A stretch of 51,281 nt of DNA from Pseudoflavonifractor phocaeensis. GTDB taxonomy: Bacteria; Bacillota; Clostridia; Oscillospirales; Oscillospiraceae. The notes under the pieces were generated by a model. It was not told the DNA's origin, did no database searches, and worked only from the letters and a program-made list of their open reading frames with translations. Below, piece by piece: positions 42,874 to 51,178 of the stretch (its first letter is position 1; every line of letters begins with the position of its first letter). The translations under genes and the position numbers were made by a program. The stretch lies in NCBI RefSeq assembly GCF_016901955.1, contig NZ_JACJLC010000016.1:1-51281 (forward strand). The letters run 5' to 3'.

Positions 42874-43851
42874 TTATGGGAACAGCAAAATCAGCAGGGG
42901 CAAGCCGCAGAAGAGCAGCAGGGCAAAAAAAGCGGTGGCATACAAGATCCGCCCGGAGCGCAGGATATCCAGGGGCTCGATGGGCCGCTGGTCGTCCCCG
43001 ATGTAGGGCTTCTCCACCAGCTGGCCGAAATACCAGTTGGGCCCCGCCAGCCGCAGCTGAAGGGCACCGGCGCAAGCAGCCTCGGTATGGGCGGAGTTGG
43101 GGGACTTGTGATTCTTTCGATCCCGCAAAAAGATCCGCCATGCGTTTTTCCCGTCGTACCCCGCCGCGACGGCTCCCAGGCACATAAGCACCCCGGCGAT
43201 CCGGGCGGGGACAAGGTTCAGAATATCGTCCAGCTTGGCCGCAGCCCGGCCAAACCAGAGATACTTGTCGTTCTTGTATCCCACCATGGAGTCCATGGTG
43301 TTGACCGCCTTGTAGAGCATTCCCAAGGGTGCTCCACCGATGGCCAGGAAAATAAGGGGGGCAATTACCCCATCGGAGGCATTCTCCGCCACCGTCTCCA
43401 CCGCCGCCCTTGTCACTCCCGCCTCATCCAGGCTGGCGGTATCCCTGCCCACGATCATGGACACGGCATGTCTGGCCTGGTTCAGATCCCCGATTTTCAG
43501 GGCATCGTATACCTTCCGGCTCTCGGCGGCCAGAGATTTTGTGGCCAGCAGCTGGTAGCTCAGCAGGCTCTCCACCCCCAGGGCCAGCCAGGGGCTCACC
43601 TGGCCGCAGACCCACAGCAGCAGTACCGTGAGGCCAGTGGGGATGGCCAGGGTGAGGATCACCAGCACCACACCTGCCGCCAGCTCTCCCCCGGGGGACT
43701 TTGGAAAGACCCGCCGCAGCCCCCACTCCAGCCCGGCAATCAGGGCCCCAATAGCCCGCACCGGATGAGGGGCCCAGTGAGGATCCCCCAGCAGCAGGTC
43801 CAGACAGAAGCCGACAAGCAGGGCCAGCAGATGACCAACACCCCAGTTCAT
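42874..43851 (-). CDS. cbiB: Adenosylcobinamide-phosphate synthase
   Basis: 325 aa, membrane protein with about five to eight hydrophobic segments. Conserved: 'LDLLLGDPHWAPHPVRAIGALI', 'AVETVAENASDGVIAPLIF', 'YKAVNTMDSMVGYKNDKY', 'SPNSAHTEAACAGALQLRL'. It attaches the aminopropanol linker to cobyric acid. ATGA overlap with the phosphatase gene upstream. Confidence 0.96.
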   Translation of the reverse strand: MNWGVGHLLALLVGFCLDLLLGDPHWAPHPVRAIGALIAGLEWGLRRVFPKSPGGELAAGVVLVILTLAIPTGLTVLLLWVCGQVSPWLALGVESLLSYQLLATKSLAAESRKVYDALKIGDLNQARHAVSMIVGRDTASLDEAGVTRAAVETVAENASDGVIAPLIFLAIGGAPLGMLYKAVNTMDSMVGYKNDKYLWFGRAAAKLDDILNLVPARIAGVLMCLGAVAAGYDGKNAWRIFLRDRKNHKSPNSAHTEAACAGALQLRLAGPNWYFGQLVEKPYIGDDQRPIEPLDILRSGRILYATAFFALLLFCGLPLLILLFP

Positions 43852-44444
43852 CCCTTATACTCCTCCAGCACCGTCAGCTCCAGGGTGTCCGGATCCAGGA
43901 CCATGCGGAAGCCTCCGCAGTTGGGACACATCCAGCCATAATACTCCCGAACGGGACGGCCGTATTTGCTCAGCAGGCCCATGAGAGCACCCCCGTGGGA
44001 CACCACCCCCACCCGATGATAGCCGTGGGAAACGGCGTCCGCCGTCAGCTTCTCCAGGCCAACGGATACCCGCTCCACCACCTGCTCCGCACTTTCACCC
44101 ACCGGCATGGCGGCAAAATTCAGGTGCTTCCCCGACTGTCCAATCCAGACCTGGTACAGAGGGTCGTCCTTCAGCTCCTCATGGTTCTTCCCCTCAAAGG
44201 GGCCGAAATCGCTCTCCCGCAGTTCGTCCACCACCGTCATTTTTGTGCCCGGCCAGAGGAGTTCCGCCGTCTGGCGGCAGCGGGTCAGAGGGGAGCGGTA
44301 GATATGCTCTACTCGGGGTAGCGTAGGACCTACTCGCCGGGCCAGTGCCTCCCCCTGGGGGGCCAGGGGGAGATCCAGAGTACCCACAAACCGCTTTTCC
44401 AGGTTGCCCTGGGTAGTGCCGTGGCGAATGAGGATCAGTTCCAT
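43848..44444 (-). CDS. cobC: Histidine phosphatase family protein (CobC-like)
   Basis: 198 aa from ATG 44444, with AAAGGAGATT upstream. Phosphoglycerate-mutase fold: catalytic RHG in 'LILIRHGTTQGN', second histidine in 'VVSHGGALMGLL', 'YRSPLTRCRQTAELL'. In this operon it is probably alpha-ribazole-5'-phosphate phosphatase. A C-terminal 'MCPNCGGFRM' with two cysteines is unusual for the family. The start overlaps the preceding gene by 10 nt. Confidence 0.9.
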   Translation of the reverse strand: MELILIRHGTTQGNLEKRFVGTLDLPLAPQGEALARRVGPTLPRVEHIYRSPLTRCRQTAELLWPGTKMTVVDELRESDFGPFEGKNHEELKDDPLYQVWIGQSGKHLNFAAMPVGESAEQVVERVSVGLEKLTADAVSHGYHRVGVVSHGGALMGLLSKYGRPVREYYGWMCPNCGGFRMVLDPDTLELTVLEEYKG

Positions 44445-44794
44445 GTTGACGAATCTCCTTTCAGGGTCATAGACAGGCCGCAGAACATACGCTCCACCCG
44501 CTCCGCCCGGGCCGCCAGGCGGCAGCACAGCCGCCCCACCGCCTCCCGCCAGGCCCGCTGGGCTGGGTCCATGGGTACCACGCCGCAGCCCACCTCGTCG
44601 CAAATGAGGATGATATCCGGATTGGCAGCCAGCAGCGCCTCCTCGTCCAGCTCCGGCCAGCCCTCCACCCCGTCGAAGATGGGCAAATGCTCCGCATCCT
44701 CCGGTGTGTGGGCCACCTGGTCTGGGGAGTATCCGGTCTTTCGCAGCACATAGTCCAGCTTACCCTGGGCTGCGCCGCCGATGATCAAGATCAT
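44435..44794 (-). CDS. Short CobU-like protein (degenerate cobinamide kinase)
   Basis: 119 aa from the ATG at 44794, which overlaps the cobS stop (ATGA). The N-terminus 'MILIIGGAAQGKLDYV' is a P-loop-like GGAAQGK, in which the Ser/Thr after the lysine is replaced by Leu. The C-terminal half 'ILICDEVGCGVVPMDPAQRAWREAVGRLCCRLAARAERVERMFCGLSMTLK' clearly matches the CobU end. The middle of CobU, with the guanylylated histidine region, is missing (119 versus about 175 aa). A complete cobU lies two genes upstream. It may be a regulatory or specialised paralogue; catalysis is doubtful. Confidence 0.8.
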   Translation of the reverse strand: MILIIGGAAQGKLDYVLRKTGYSPDQVAHTPEDAEHLPIFDGVEGWPELDEEALLAANPDIILICDEVGCGVVPMDPAQRAWREAVGRLCCRLAARAERVERMFCGLSMTLKGDSSTWN

Positions 44795-45558
44795 AATACC
44801 GCCACCACCCTCTGGGCAATCACCACGGCCAGCACCATGGCCAGCTCGCAGGTCTGTAGGAAAAAGCCCGCCAGGTCGCCGGTGACACCACCAAACTGTT
44901 TTTGACTCATTCTGTGGTAATACAGGCAGGCCAGCCCCGCCCCCAGCAGGGCAGCCCCGCCGGTGAGGAAAGACAGCCACAGCATGATCCCGGCGCACAG
45001 GATCACCCAGAACGCCAAGATCCCCCGGGCCTTGGCGGTGTCCATTGGCCCGGTAAAGGTGGCCAGCATACCGGTGCCCCGGGCGTTGGGCAGGGTCACG
45101 GCAAACAGCCCCGACAGACTGCGGGCCAGGGCAGGGCCCAGAGCCAGCACCAGAATGGCTGATCCTGCTGTCTCCACTTCACACCAGAGGGCAAAAAACA
45201 CCAGCAGATAGAGCCCACAGCAGATGATGGCAAAGGCCCCGGTATGAGAATCCTTTAAAATTTCCAGCTTCCGCTCCCGACTCTGGTGGGAAGAGAGGGC
45301 GTCGCAGGTGTCACAGAAGCCGTCCAGATGGATGCCCCCGCTGAGGGCGATGGGGATGAGCAGGGCGATGGCTCCAAAGAGAGCGGGGCCGATGTGTAAA
45401 AACTCCGCCAGGGCCATCCAGCCATACAGGACAGCTCCGATGACCATCCCCACCAAGGGGAACCAGCACAGGGCCCAGGCCAGGGTCTTCTCCTCCCAGT
45501 CCATCCTGGGCATGGGAAGCTTGGAGTACATAGCAAAGGCGATGACAAGACTTTTCAA
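44791..45558 (-). CDS. cobS: Adenosylcobinamide-GDP ribazoletransferase (cobalamin synthase)
   Basis: 255 aa from a TTG at 45558, chosen because GGAAGGAGG lies 7 nt upstream and the TTG overlaps the cobU stop (TTGA). Polytopic membrane protein with the diagnostic 'SGGIHLDGFCDTCDALSS' (metal-binding acidic motif) and 'ILKDSHTGAFAII'. It joins the two halves of cobalamin at the membrane. Confidence 0.96.
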   Translation of the reverse strand: MKSLVIAFAMYSKLPMPRMDWEEKTLAWALCWFPLVGMVIGAVLYGWMALAEFLHIGPALFGAIALLIPIALSGGIHLDGFCDTCDALSSHQSRERKLEILKDSHTGAFAIICCGLYLLVFFALWCEVETAGSAILVLALGPALARSLSGLFAVTLPNARGTGMLATFTGPMDTAKARGILAFWVILCAGIMLWLSFLTGGAALLGAGLACLYYHRMSQKQFGGVTGDLAGFFLQTCELAMVLAVVIAQRVVAVL

Positions 45559-46073
45559 CGAGCCGCCTCCTTCCAGGTCACGGGGAGACCGCACACCACT
45601 TCGTATACCCCGTCCGCCCGGGCGGCCACCGCCCGATTGAGCCGGGCCAGCTCCGCCAGATAGGCCAGGGTGGTTGGATCGTAGTCCATGCCATCGGAAA
45701 ACAGCTCATTGGCTACCACCACCAATAGGGCGGCCCGTCCGGCGGTCTGTTCCACCCCCGCCAGCACCCGGTCAAAGGCCTCCGCTCTCCCCTGGGAGAA
45801 ATATTCGTTCGCGAACAGGTTGGTCAGATCCTCCAGCAGCACAGCGGAACCGGGGGGCGTTTCCAGCCTGTCCAGGCCGGTGGGACACTCCAGGGTGGAA
45901 AACCCCTTCCCCGCCCGCATAGCCCGGTGGCGGGCTACCCGGCGGGTACCCTCCTCATCCCACACCTGCATGGTGGCCAGATAAATACGCTCGCTCAGGC
46001 CGGAGGACACCACCAGGGACTCGGCAAACTCCGACTTGCCGCTGCCCGACCCGCCGGATACCAAAATCAGCAT
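45555..46073 (-). CDS. cobU: Adenosylcobinamide kinase / adenosylcobinamide-phosphate guanylyltransferase
   Basis: 172 aa from ATG 46073 (GAGGTGGG upstream). Full motifs: P-loop GGSGSGKSEFAE (7-18), 'YLATMQVWDEE', the guanylylated histidine region 'RVARHRAMR', 'VLLEDLTNLFANEYF', 'VVVANELFSDGMDYD' in place of the usual NEVG motif, and the C-terminal 'VYEVVCGLPVTWK'. It activates cobinamide to cobinamide-GDP. Confidence 0.94.
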   Translation of the reverse strand: MLILVSGGSGSGKSEFAESLVVSSGLSERIYLATMQVWDEEGTRRVARHRAMRAGKGFSTLECPTGLDRLETPPGSAVLLEDLTNLFANEYFSQGRAEAFDRVLAGVEQTAGRAALLVVVANELFSDGMDYDPTTLAYLAELARLNRAVAARADGVYEVVCGLPVTWKEAAR

Positions 46074-46086
46074 CGCAATTCCCACC

Positions 46087-47145
46087 TCAGGTCAAAGGTT
46101 GGTAGGCTTCAATATCAGTCGCCTCGAAGGTGGTCATCTCCCGGTACACCGCCAGACCCATGTCCAGCAGGGGCGTCACCGCTACCGCGCCGGTACCCTC
46201 CCCCAGCCGCATACCGGCGTACAGGAAGGGCTCCAGACCCAGCTCGGCCAGCACCAGCTTGCTGGCCGGCTCGTCAGAGGCGTGGGAGCCCAGCATATAG
46301 TCGGTACAGGTGGGGCACAGCCGGGCGGCGATAAGGGCGGCCACCGAGGAGATAAAGCCGTCCACCAGCACCGGAACATGGCACAGGGCTCCGCCCAGAA
46401 ACACTCCAGCCAGCCCTGCCAAGTCCAGTCCCCCCACCTTGCTCACCACGTCCAGGGGGTCGCTGGGATCGGGCTGGTTGAGGGCAATTCCCGTCTCGAT
46501 GGCGCGGATCTTCCGCCGCAGGCCCTCGCTGGACAGCCCGGCTCCCCGGCCGGTCATCACCACCGGCTCCTTGTTCAAAAACACGCAGGCCACAGCGGAG
46601 GAAGTGGTGGTGTTGCCGATGCCCATCTCCCCGGTGGCCAGGAGCTTTACACCCTTGGCGCACAGGTCACGGGCTACTTCCACACCGGTGAGCACCGCCC
46701 GCTCCGCCTCCTCCCGGGTCATGGCGGGGCCCTGGGTCAGGTCGGCGGTGCCCCGACGGATGTTTTTCTGCAAAATCCTGTCCCCTTTGAGGGGCGTGGC
46801 GCATCCGATATCCACCGGCACCACCTCTACCCCGGCATGGCGGGCCATGACACACACACTGGTGTCCCCCGCGGACATGTTCTCCGCCACAATAGCGGTG
46901 ACCTCCTGGCCGGTCTGGGTAACTCCCTGGGCCACCACACCGTTGTCGGCGCACATCACCACCACGGCTCTCCTGGAGATATCCACATCTGGGGTACCCG
47001 TCATAGCGGCAATCCGGATAACAGCGTCCTCCAACGCCCCCAGGCTGCCCAGGGGCTTGGCGATGGAGTCCCAGCGGTCCCGGGCCGCCGCCGCGGCCTT
47101 CTGGTCTGCGGGAGCAATGGAGCGGAGCACTTCTGCCAGCGTCAT
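46087..47145 (-). CDS. cobT: Nicotinate-nucleotide-dimethylbenzimidazole phosphoribosyltransferase
   Basis: 352 aa from ATG 47145, with ACAGGAGGCATCGCT upstream; the start overlaps the cbiA stop (ATGA). Conserved 'KPLGSLGALEDAVIRIA', 'VVMCADNGVVAQGVTQTGQEVT', 'GEMGIGNTTTSSAV' and catalytic glutamate in 'RLGEGTGAVAVTPLL'. It activates the lower base for cobalamin. No dimethylbenzimidazole biosynthesis gene is visible here, so the base may be another benzimidazole or imported. Confidence 0.97.
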   Translation of the reverse strand: MTLAEVLRSIAPADQKAAAAARDRWDSIAKPLGSLGALEDAVIRIAAMTGTPDVDISRRAVVVMCADNGVVAQGVTQTGQEVTAIVAENMSAGDTSVCVMARHAGVEVVPVDIGCATPLKGDRILQKNIRRGTADLTQGPAMTREEAERAVLTGVEVARDLCAKGVKLLATGEMGIGNTTTSSAVACVFLNKEPVVMTGRGAGLSSEGLRRKIRAIETGIALNQPDPSDPLDVVSKVGGLDLAGLAGVFLGGALCHVPVLVDGFISSVAALIAARLCPTCTDYMLGSHASDEPASKLVLAELGLEPFLYAGMRLGEGTGAVAVTPLLDMGLAVYREMTTFEATDIEAYQPLT

Positions 47146-48515
47146 AGCGATGCCTCCTGTTTCTGATAGCGGCGAGCCGCCGCTGCGAAATTGCGGGCCA
47201 ATTCCGGTCTGGCCCAGAAATGAAAGTGAGGAAATCCAGCGTACAGGGTGGGAGTGTGCCAGGCGCAGGCCCAGCCCCGGTGACTCAACGGCTTTTGGGC
47301 CCGGAAATCCGCCCCGGGGATGGTGCTGTCCCAGTAGTGGAACTCGTGAGCGGGGAAGGATTCTCCCGCCCTGCACAGCAGGCCATCCTTTTGAGCCGTC
47401 AGGGTCACATACCCGAACCGGCCCAATCTGCCGGTATTGTGGGCCTCTGCCTGGAATACCCCGGCCATGGGCCAGGGCTTCCCTTCCCTGTCTGCCAGAG
47501 TATTCTGAAGATAGAGAAATCCGCCGCACTCGGCTATGGTGGGCAGGCCGCCGACCACAGCAGCCCGGATGGACGCCCGCATGCGCGCATTGTCCACCAG
47601 CTCTTTGGCGAACTCCTCCGGGTAACCGCCTCCCAGATAGAGGCCGCAGGTGCCCGCGGGGAGGGTCTCGTCCTCCAGCGGAGAGAACTCCACCAGCTTC
47701 GCCCCCATCTGCTCCAGCAATTCCAGGCCGTCGGCGTAGTAGAAGCAGAAGGCCTTGTCCTTAGCCACCGCGATGACGGGCTGACCCTCCACCGGCTCCG
47801 GCAGTTCCACGGGCTTGGGGTTAAGCGCCGGGGCGGAGGCAGCCAGGGCCAGCAGGCCGTCCAGATCCAGGCTCTTTTCCGCCTGAGCGGCCAGCTTTTT
47901 CAGCTTTTCCCTCAGATCTGCCACCTCGGCGGCGGTAACCAGCCCCAGATGGCGGCTCTCCAGGGCACAGTCGGGGAGATTAGGCAAATAGCCATATACG
48001 GTAATACCGGTCCCCTTCTCAATACATTCCTTCAACCGGGGATAGAGCATGGGGGACACCCGGTTGAGAATCACGCCCTTGATGCCGCTGTCGGGGCAAA
48101 AGGTCGCCAAGCCATGGACCACCGCCGCAATGGTGCAGGCGCTCCCCCGGCCATCCACCACCAGTACCGCCGGCGTACCCGTTACTTTCGCCAGCTGCCA
48201 GGCGCTGGCCTCATGACTCAGGGCGATGCCGTCGTAGTAGCCCATGACCCCCTCGATGAGGGCCAGCCCCGCCCTGGCGCTGTTTTGTTCCAGCAGATAC
48301 CGGGTCTTGTCCTCTCCCAGAAAGAAGAGGTCCAGATTTCGGCTTTTTGCTCCGATGATCTCGCTGTGGAACATGGGGTCAATATAGTCCGGGCCGCACT
48401 TGAAGGCCACCGGATTGACACCCCGGTCCATCAGGGCCTGGAGGAGGGCACAGGTCACGGTGGTCTTGCCGCCCCCGCTGGCGGGGGCGCACAGCAACAG
48501 CCGGGGGGCGCTCAT
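47142..48515 (-). CDS. cbiA: Cobyrinate a,c-diamide synthase
   Basis: 457 aa from ATG 48515, with GGGGAGGGGCGGGC upstream and ATGA overlap with cbiET. 'LLLCAPASGGGKTTVTCALLQAL' P-loop, 'FKCGPDYIDPMFH', 'GVMGYYDG', and a glutamine amidotransferase domain with 'GLYLGGGYPEEFA' and cysteine in 'PTIAECGGFLYL'. First amidations of the corrin ring. Confidence 0.96.
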   Translation of the reverse strand: MSAPRLLLCAPASGGGKTTVTCALLQALMDRGVNPVAFKCGPDYIDPMFHSEIIGAKSRNLDLFFLGEDKTRYLLEQNSARAGLALIEGVMGYYDGIALSHEASAWQLAKVTGTPAVLVVDGRGSACTIAAVVHGLATFCPDSGIKGVILNRVSPMLYPRLKECIEKGTGITVYGYLPNLPDCALESRHLGLVTAAEVADLREKLKKLAAQAEKSLDLDGLLALAASAPALNPKPVELPEPVEGQPVIAVAKDKAFCFYYADGLELLEQMGAKLVEFSPLEDETLPAGTCGLYLGGGYPEEFAKELVDNARMRASIRAAVVGGLPTIAECGGFLYLQNTLADREGKPWPMAGVFQAEAHNTGRLGRFGYVTLTAQKDGLLCRAGESFPAHEFHYWDSTIPGADFRAQKPLSHRGWACAWHTPTLYAGFPHFHFWARPELARNFAAAARRYQKQEASL

Positions 48516-49705
48516 GCCCGCCCCTCCCCGGAGAAGATCCAAACCGGATTCTGGGCGTCCATCAGGTGGTAACGGCCCGCCTGCCGGGTGCGGGTGGCGG
48601 ACACCTGCACCATGTCGGCCCCCTCCAGGCCCGCGAAGAGCTTTGCCGCCTCCGCCACCGTCTCCAGGGTCACGGCGGTGCATACCACCCGGGCGGCAGG
48701 ATTTTTCTCAAAAATCACATCCAGAATGGCGCTCAATCCGCCAGAGGTACCCCCAATAAACACCCGGTCGGGGGCGGGCAGGTCCGCCAGGGCCGCCGGG
48801 GCAGTTCCCCGGACGATGGTCAGACTGGCGGCGTTATGGTGTACCTTATTGGCCTCCAGCAGAAGGACGCCCTCCGGACTTTTCTCCACAGCGAACACCC
48901 GGCCAGCGGGACAGGCCAGGGCGCACTCCATGGACACTGAGCCGGTGCCTGCCCCTACGTCCCACACCACGCTGTCCGCCTTCAGCCTCAGCTTGGACAG
49001 GGCCAGGGTGCGCACCTCCTCCTTGGTCATGGGTACGTCCCCCCGGAGGAAATCGTCGTCGGGCAGGCCATGGGTGGTGTAGGGGCGGGTCATGGGACAG
49101 GGATTCTCCGCCAGCAGCACCGCCAGGTCCGCAAACTCCTGTCCCGCCAGCTCCGCAGCGGTGCCGGTGACGATGCGCTCGTCGGGGTAGCTCAGCCGCT
49201 CCCCCACCGAGACTGTGATGTGCCCCAGGTCCCGGTCCACCAGGTTCCGGCAGATGTCCTGGGCCTTCGTGCTGCCTCCGGTGAGGGCAAAGACCCGTCT
49301 GCCGCACTGGATCTCCCCCGCCACGTTGTGGCTGCGCCCGTGGGCACTGAGGATCTTGGCGTCCTGCCAGTCGGTGTGGAGCTTGGCGCAGAAATAGCTC
49401 AGGGAGGAGATCCCCGGTAGGGTAACCACCTCATGGCCCTTCAAAAACTCCCACAGCTGCTTGGCTCCGCTGTAAAAGCCGGTATCTCCTGACAGCAGTA
49501 CCCCCACCGGCTCCAAAGGCTGATGGGTGATGTAGGCGGCGATCTGGGCCCCCACGATGAGGGGCACGCAGGTGTGGCTGTCCGCCCAGGGCTCCAGCAG
49601 CCGGGGGGCCCCCACCAGTAGAGGACAGGCCCGGATGGCCTCCAGGGCCTCTGCCGTCATGGTCTGGGGATTACCCATACCCGCCCCGATGAGATAGACC
49701 TTCAT
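48512..49705 (-). CDS. cbiET: Fused cobalt-precorrin-7 C5-methyltransferase / C15-methyltransferase (decarboxylating)
   Basis: 397 aa from ATG 49705 (GAAGGAGGGAC upstream), overlapping the cbiJ stop (ATGA). Residues 1-195 are CbiE (tetrapyrrole methylase: 'YLIGAGMGNPQTMTAEALEAI', 'VLLSGDTGFYSGAKQL', 'PGISSLSYFCAKL'). Residues about 205-397 are CbiT, with SAM motif 'VVWDVGAGTGSVSMECA' and 'FIGGTSGGLSAIL'. The fusion equals CobL. Confidence 0.96.
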   Translation of the reverse strand: MKVYLIGAGMGNPQTMTAEALEAIRACPLLVGAPRLLEPWADSHTCVPLIVGAQIAAYITHQPLEPVGVLLSGDTGFYSGAKQLWEFLKGHEVVTLPGISSLSYFCAKLHTDWQDAKILSAHGRSHNVAGEIQCGRRVFALTGGSTKAQDICRNLVDRDLGHITVSVGERLSYPDERIVTGTAAELAGQEFADLAVLLAENPCPMTRPYTTHGLPDDDFLRGDVPMTKEEVRTLALSKLRLKADSVVWDVGAGTGSVSMECALACPAGRVFAVEKSPEGVLLLEANKVHHNAASLTIVRGTAPAALADLPAPDRVFIGGTSGGLSAILDVIFEKNPAARVVCTAVTLETVAEAAKLFAGLEGADMVQVSATRTRQAGRYHLMDAQNPVWIFSGEGRA

Positions 49706-50442
49706 GCCCGTCCCTCCTTCAGCCTCTCCTGGATCTCTTCCATGGTCAGTCCGTCCTCCCGGCTGGGCCGCTGCACCACCAGCAGGGCACACCCCGCCGC
49801 CCGGGCGGCCTCCGTCTTGGCCCGGAAGCCCCCGTAGCCGCCGGTGTCCTTGGTCACCAGGATCTTGATGTGATATTGCCGTAAAAGGGCCACATTCAGC
49901 TCTTTGGAGAAGGGCCCCTGCATGCAGATGATGTTTTTGGGCGGAAAGCCCAGCTTTAGGCAGCGGTCCAGGGAATCTGCCATGGGCAGCACCCGGGGAT
50001 AGCACCGCTCCACCAGGCCGGGCTTTGCAAAGGCGTCCAGCTCCTTGCTACCGGTGGTGAGCAGTACGTTGCCCGGCAGCCGCTCCAGCATGTACGCCGC
50101 ACCAGCCATGTCTCCCGCCTTATGGCACAGGTCTTCCCCGTCGGACAGCCGCACCAGCCGGAGGCAGGGCAGACCCGCCACCTCCGCCGCCCCTTTGATA
50201 TTGGCGGTCACCTCCACGGCGTAGGGATGGGTGGCGTCCACCACGTGGGTGAAGGGCCGGGCGGCCATCAGCTGTTCCATTTCCGCCCGATCCAGACGGC
50301 CCACATGGGCCTCCGCCCCAGGAGGCAGGAGGGTCTCGCCGTACTCGGTGGCCACGCACACCAGGGTGGGGATGTGCTGATCCAGCAGCCACTGGGCCAG
50401 CTCCCGGCCCTCGCCGGTGCCGCCAAAGAGCAGGATCTCCAT
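49702..50442 (-). CDS. cbiJ: Cobalt-precorrin-6A reductase
   Basis: 246 aa from ATG 50442, 1 nt after the cbiH stop. NAD(P)H-binding start 'EILLFGGTGEGRELAQWLL', 'VVDATHPYAVEVTANI', 'LLTTGSKELDAF', 'MQGPFSKELNVALLRQY', 'LVTKDTGGYGGFRAKTEAA' are characteristic. Reduces the macrocycle before CbiET acts. Confidence 0.96.
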   Translation of the reverse strand: MEILLFGGTGEGRELAQWLLDQHIPTLVCVATEYGETLLPPGAEAHVGRLDRAEMEQLMAARPFTHVVDATHPYAVEVTANIKGAAEVAGLPCLRLVRLSDGEDLCHKAGDMAGAAYMLERLPGNVLLTTGSKELDAFAKPGLVERCYPRVLPMADSLDRCLKLGFPPKNIICMQGPFSKELNVALLRQYHIKILVTKDTGGYGGFRAKTEAARAAGCALLVVQRPSREDGLTMEEIQERLKEGRA

Positions 50443-50443
50443 C

Positions 50444-51178
50444 TTACTCGCCCCGCTGGAGATAGCCACGGGGAGTGACCATCTTCCCGCCCACCACCTT
50501 GGTCTGGCTGTTGCCGATGAACACGGTGGTGAACATATCCACCTGGGTGTCCCGCAGCTGAGCCAGGGTGAGAAGCTGCCCCTCCTCCCCTTTCCGGCCG
50601 ATGTTGCGGACAGTGCCGCACACGGTATCGGGATCCTTATCCCGCAGCAGGATGTCGCAAGCCCGCTGGAGATAGTCGGGACGGTTTTTGCTGGAGGGGT
50701 TGTAGAGGCAAATGACAAAATCCGCCTGGGCGGCGGCGCTCAAACGCCTCTCGATCTTCTCCCAGGGAGTGAGCAGGTCGGACAGGGAGATGACGGCAAA
50801 GTCGTGGGTCAGGGGCGCTCCCAGCACGGCGGCGCCTCCGCAGGCGGCGGTGATGCCGGGCACCACTTCGATCTCGATGGGGTCATACTCCTGGGCCACC
50901 TCGTAAATGAGGCCCGCCATGCCGTACACACCGGAGTCTCCGGAGCACACCACGGCCACGTTTTTGCCGGTACAGGCGGCCTCCACGGCAGCCCGGCAGC
51001 GGTCTACCTCCCGGCGCATGCCGGTGGACAGCACCTCTTTCTCGGGGAAATCAGGCCGTACCAGGTCGATATAAGCAGTATAGCCCACGATAAGGTCGCA
51101 GGCCTCCAAAGCGGCTCTGGCCCGGCCGGTGAGATCCACGCCGCCGCCGGGGCCCAATCCGATGACAGTTATTTTCAT
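50444..51178 (-). CDS. cbiH: Cobalt-factor III / precorrin-3B C17-methyltransferase
   Basis: 244 aa from ATG 51178; an in-frame ATG 12 nt earlier sits directly on the ribosome site. 'VIGLGPGGGVDLTGRARAALEACDLIVGYTAYIDLV', 'SGDSGVYGMAGLIYEVA', 'PGITAACGGAAVLGAPLTHDFAVISLSDLLTPWE' and 'NPSSKNRPDYLQRA' identify the ring-contracting methyltransferase. Genes for the intervening steps (cbiF, cbiG, cbiD) are not in the window and are probably upstream. Confidence 0.95.
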   Translation of the reverse strand: MKITVIGLGPGGGVDLTGRARAALEACDLIVGYTAYIDLVRPDFPEKEVLSTGMRREVDRCRAAVEAACTGKNVAVVCSGDSGVYGMAGLIYEVAQEYDPIEIEVVPGITAACGGAAVLGAPLTHDFAVISLSDLLTPWEKIERRLSAAAQADFVICLYNPSSKNRPDYLQRACDILLRDKDPDTVCGTVRNIGRKGEEGQLLTLAQLRDTQVDMFTTVFIGNSQTKVVGGKMVTPRGYLQRGE

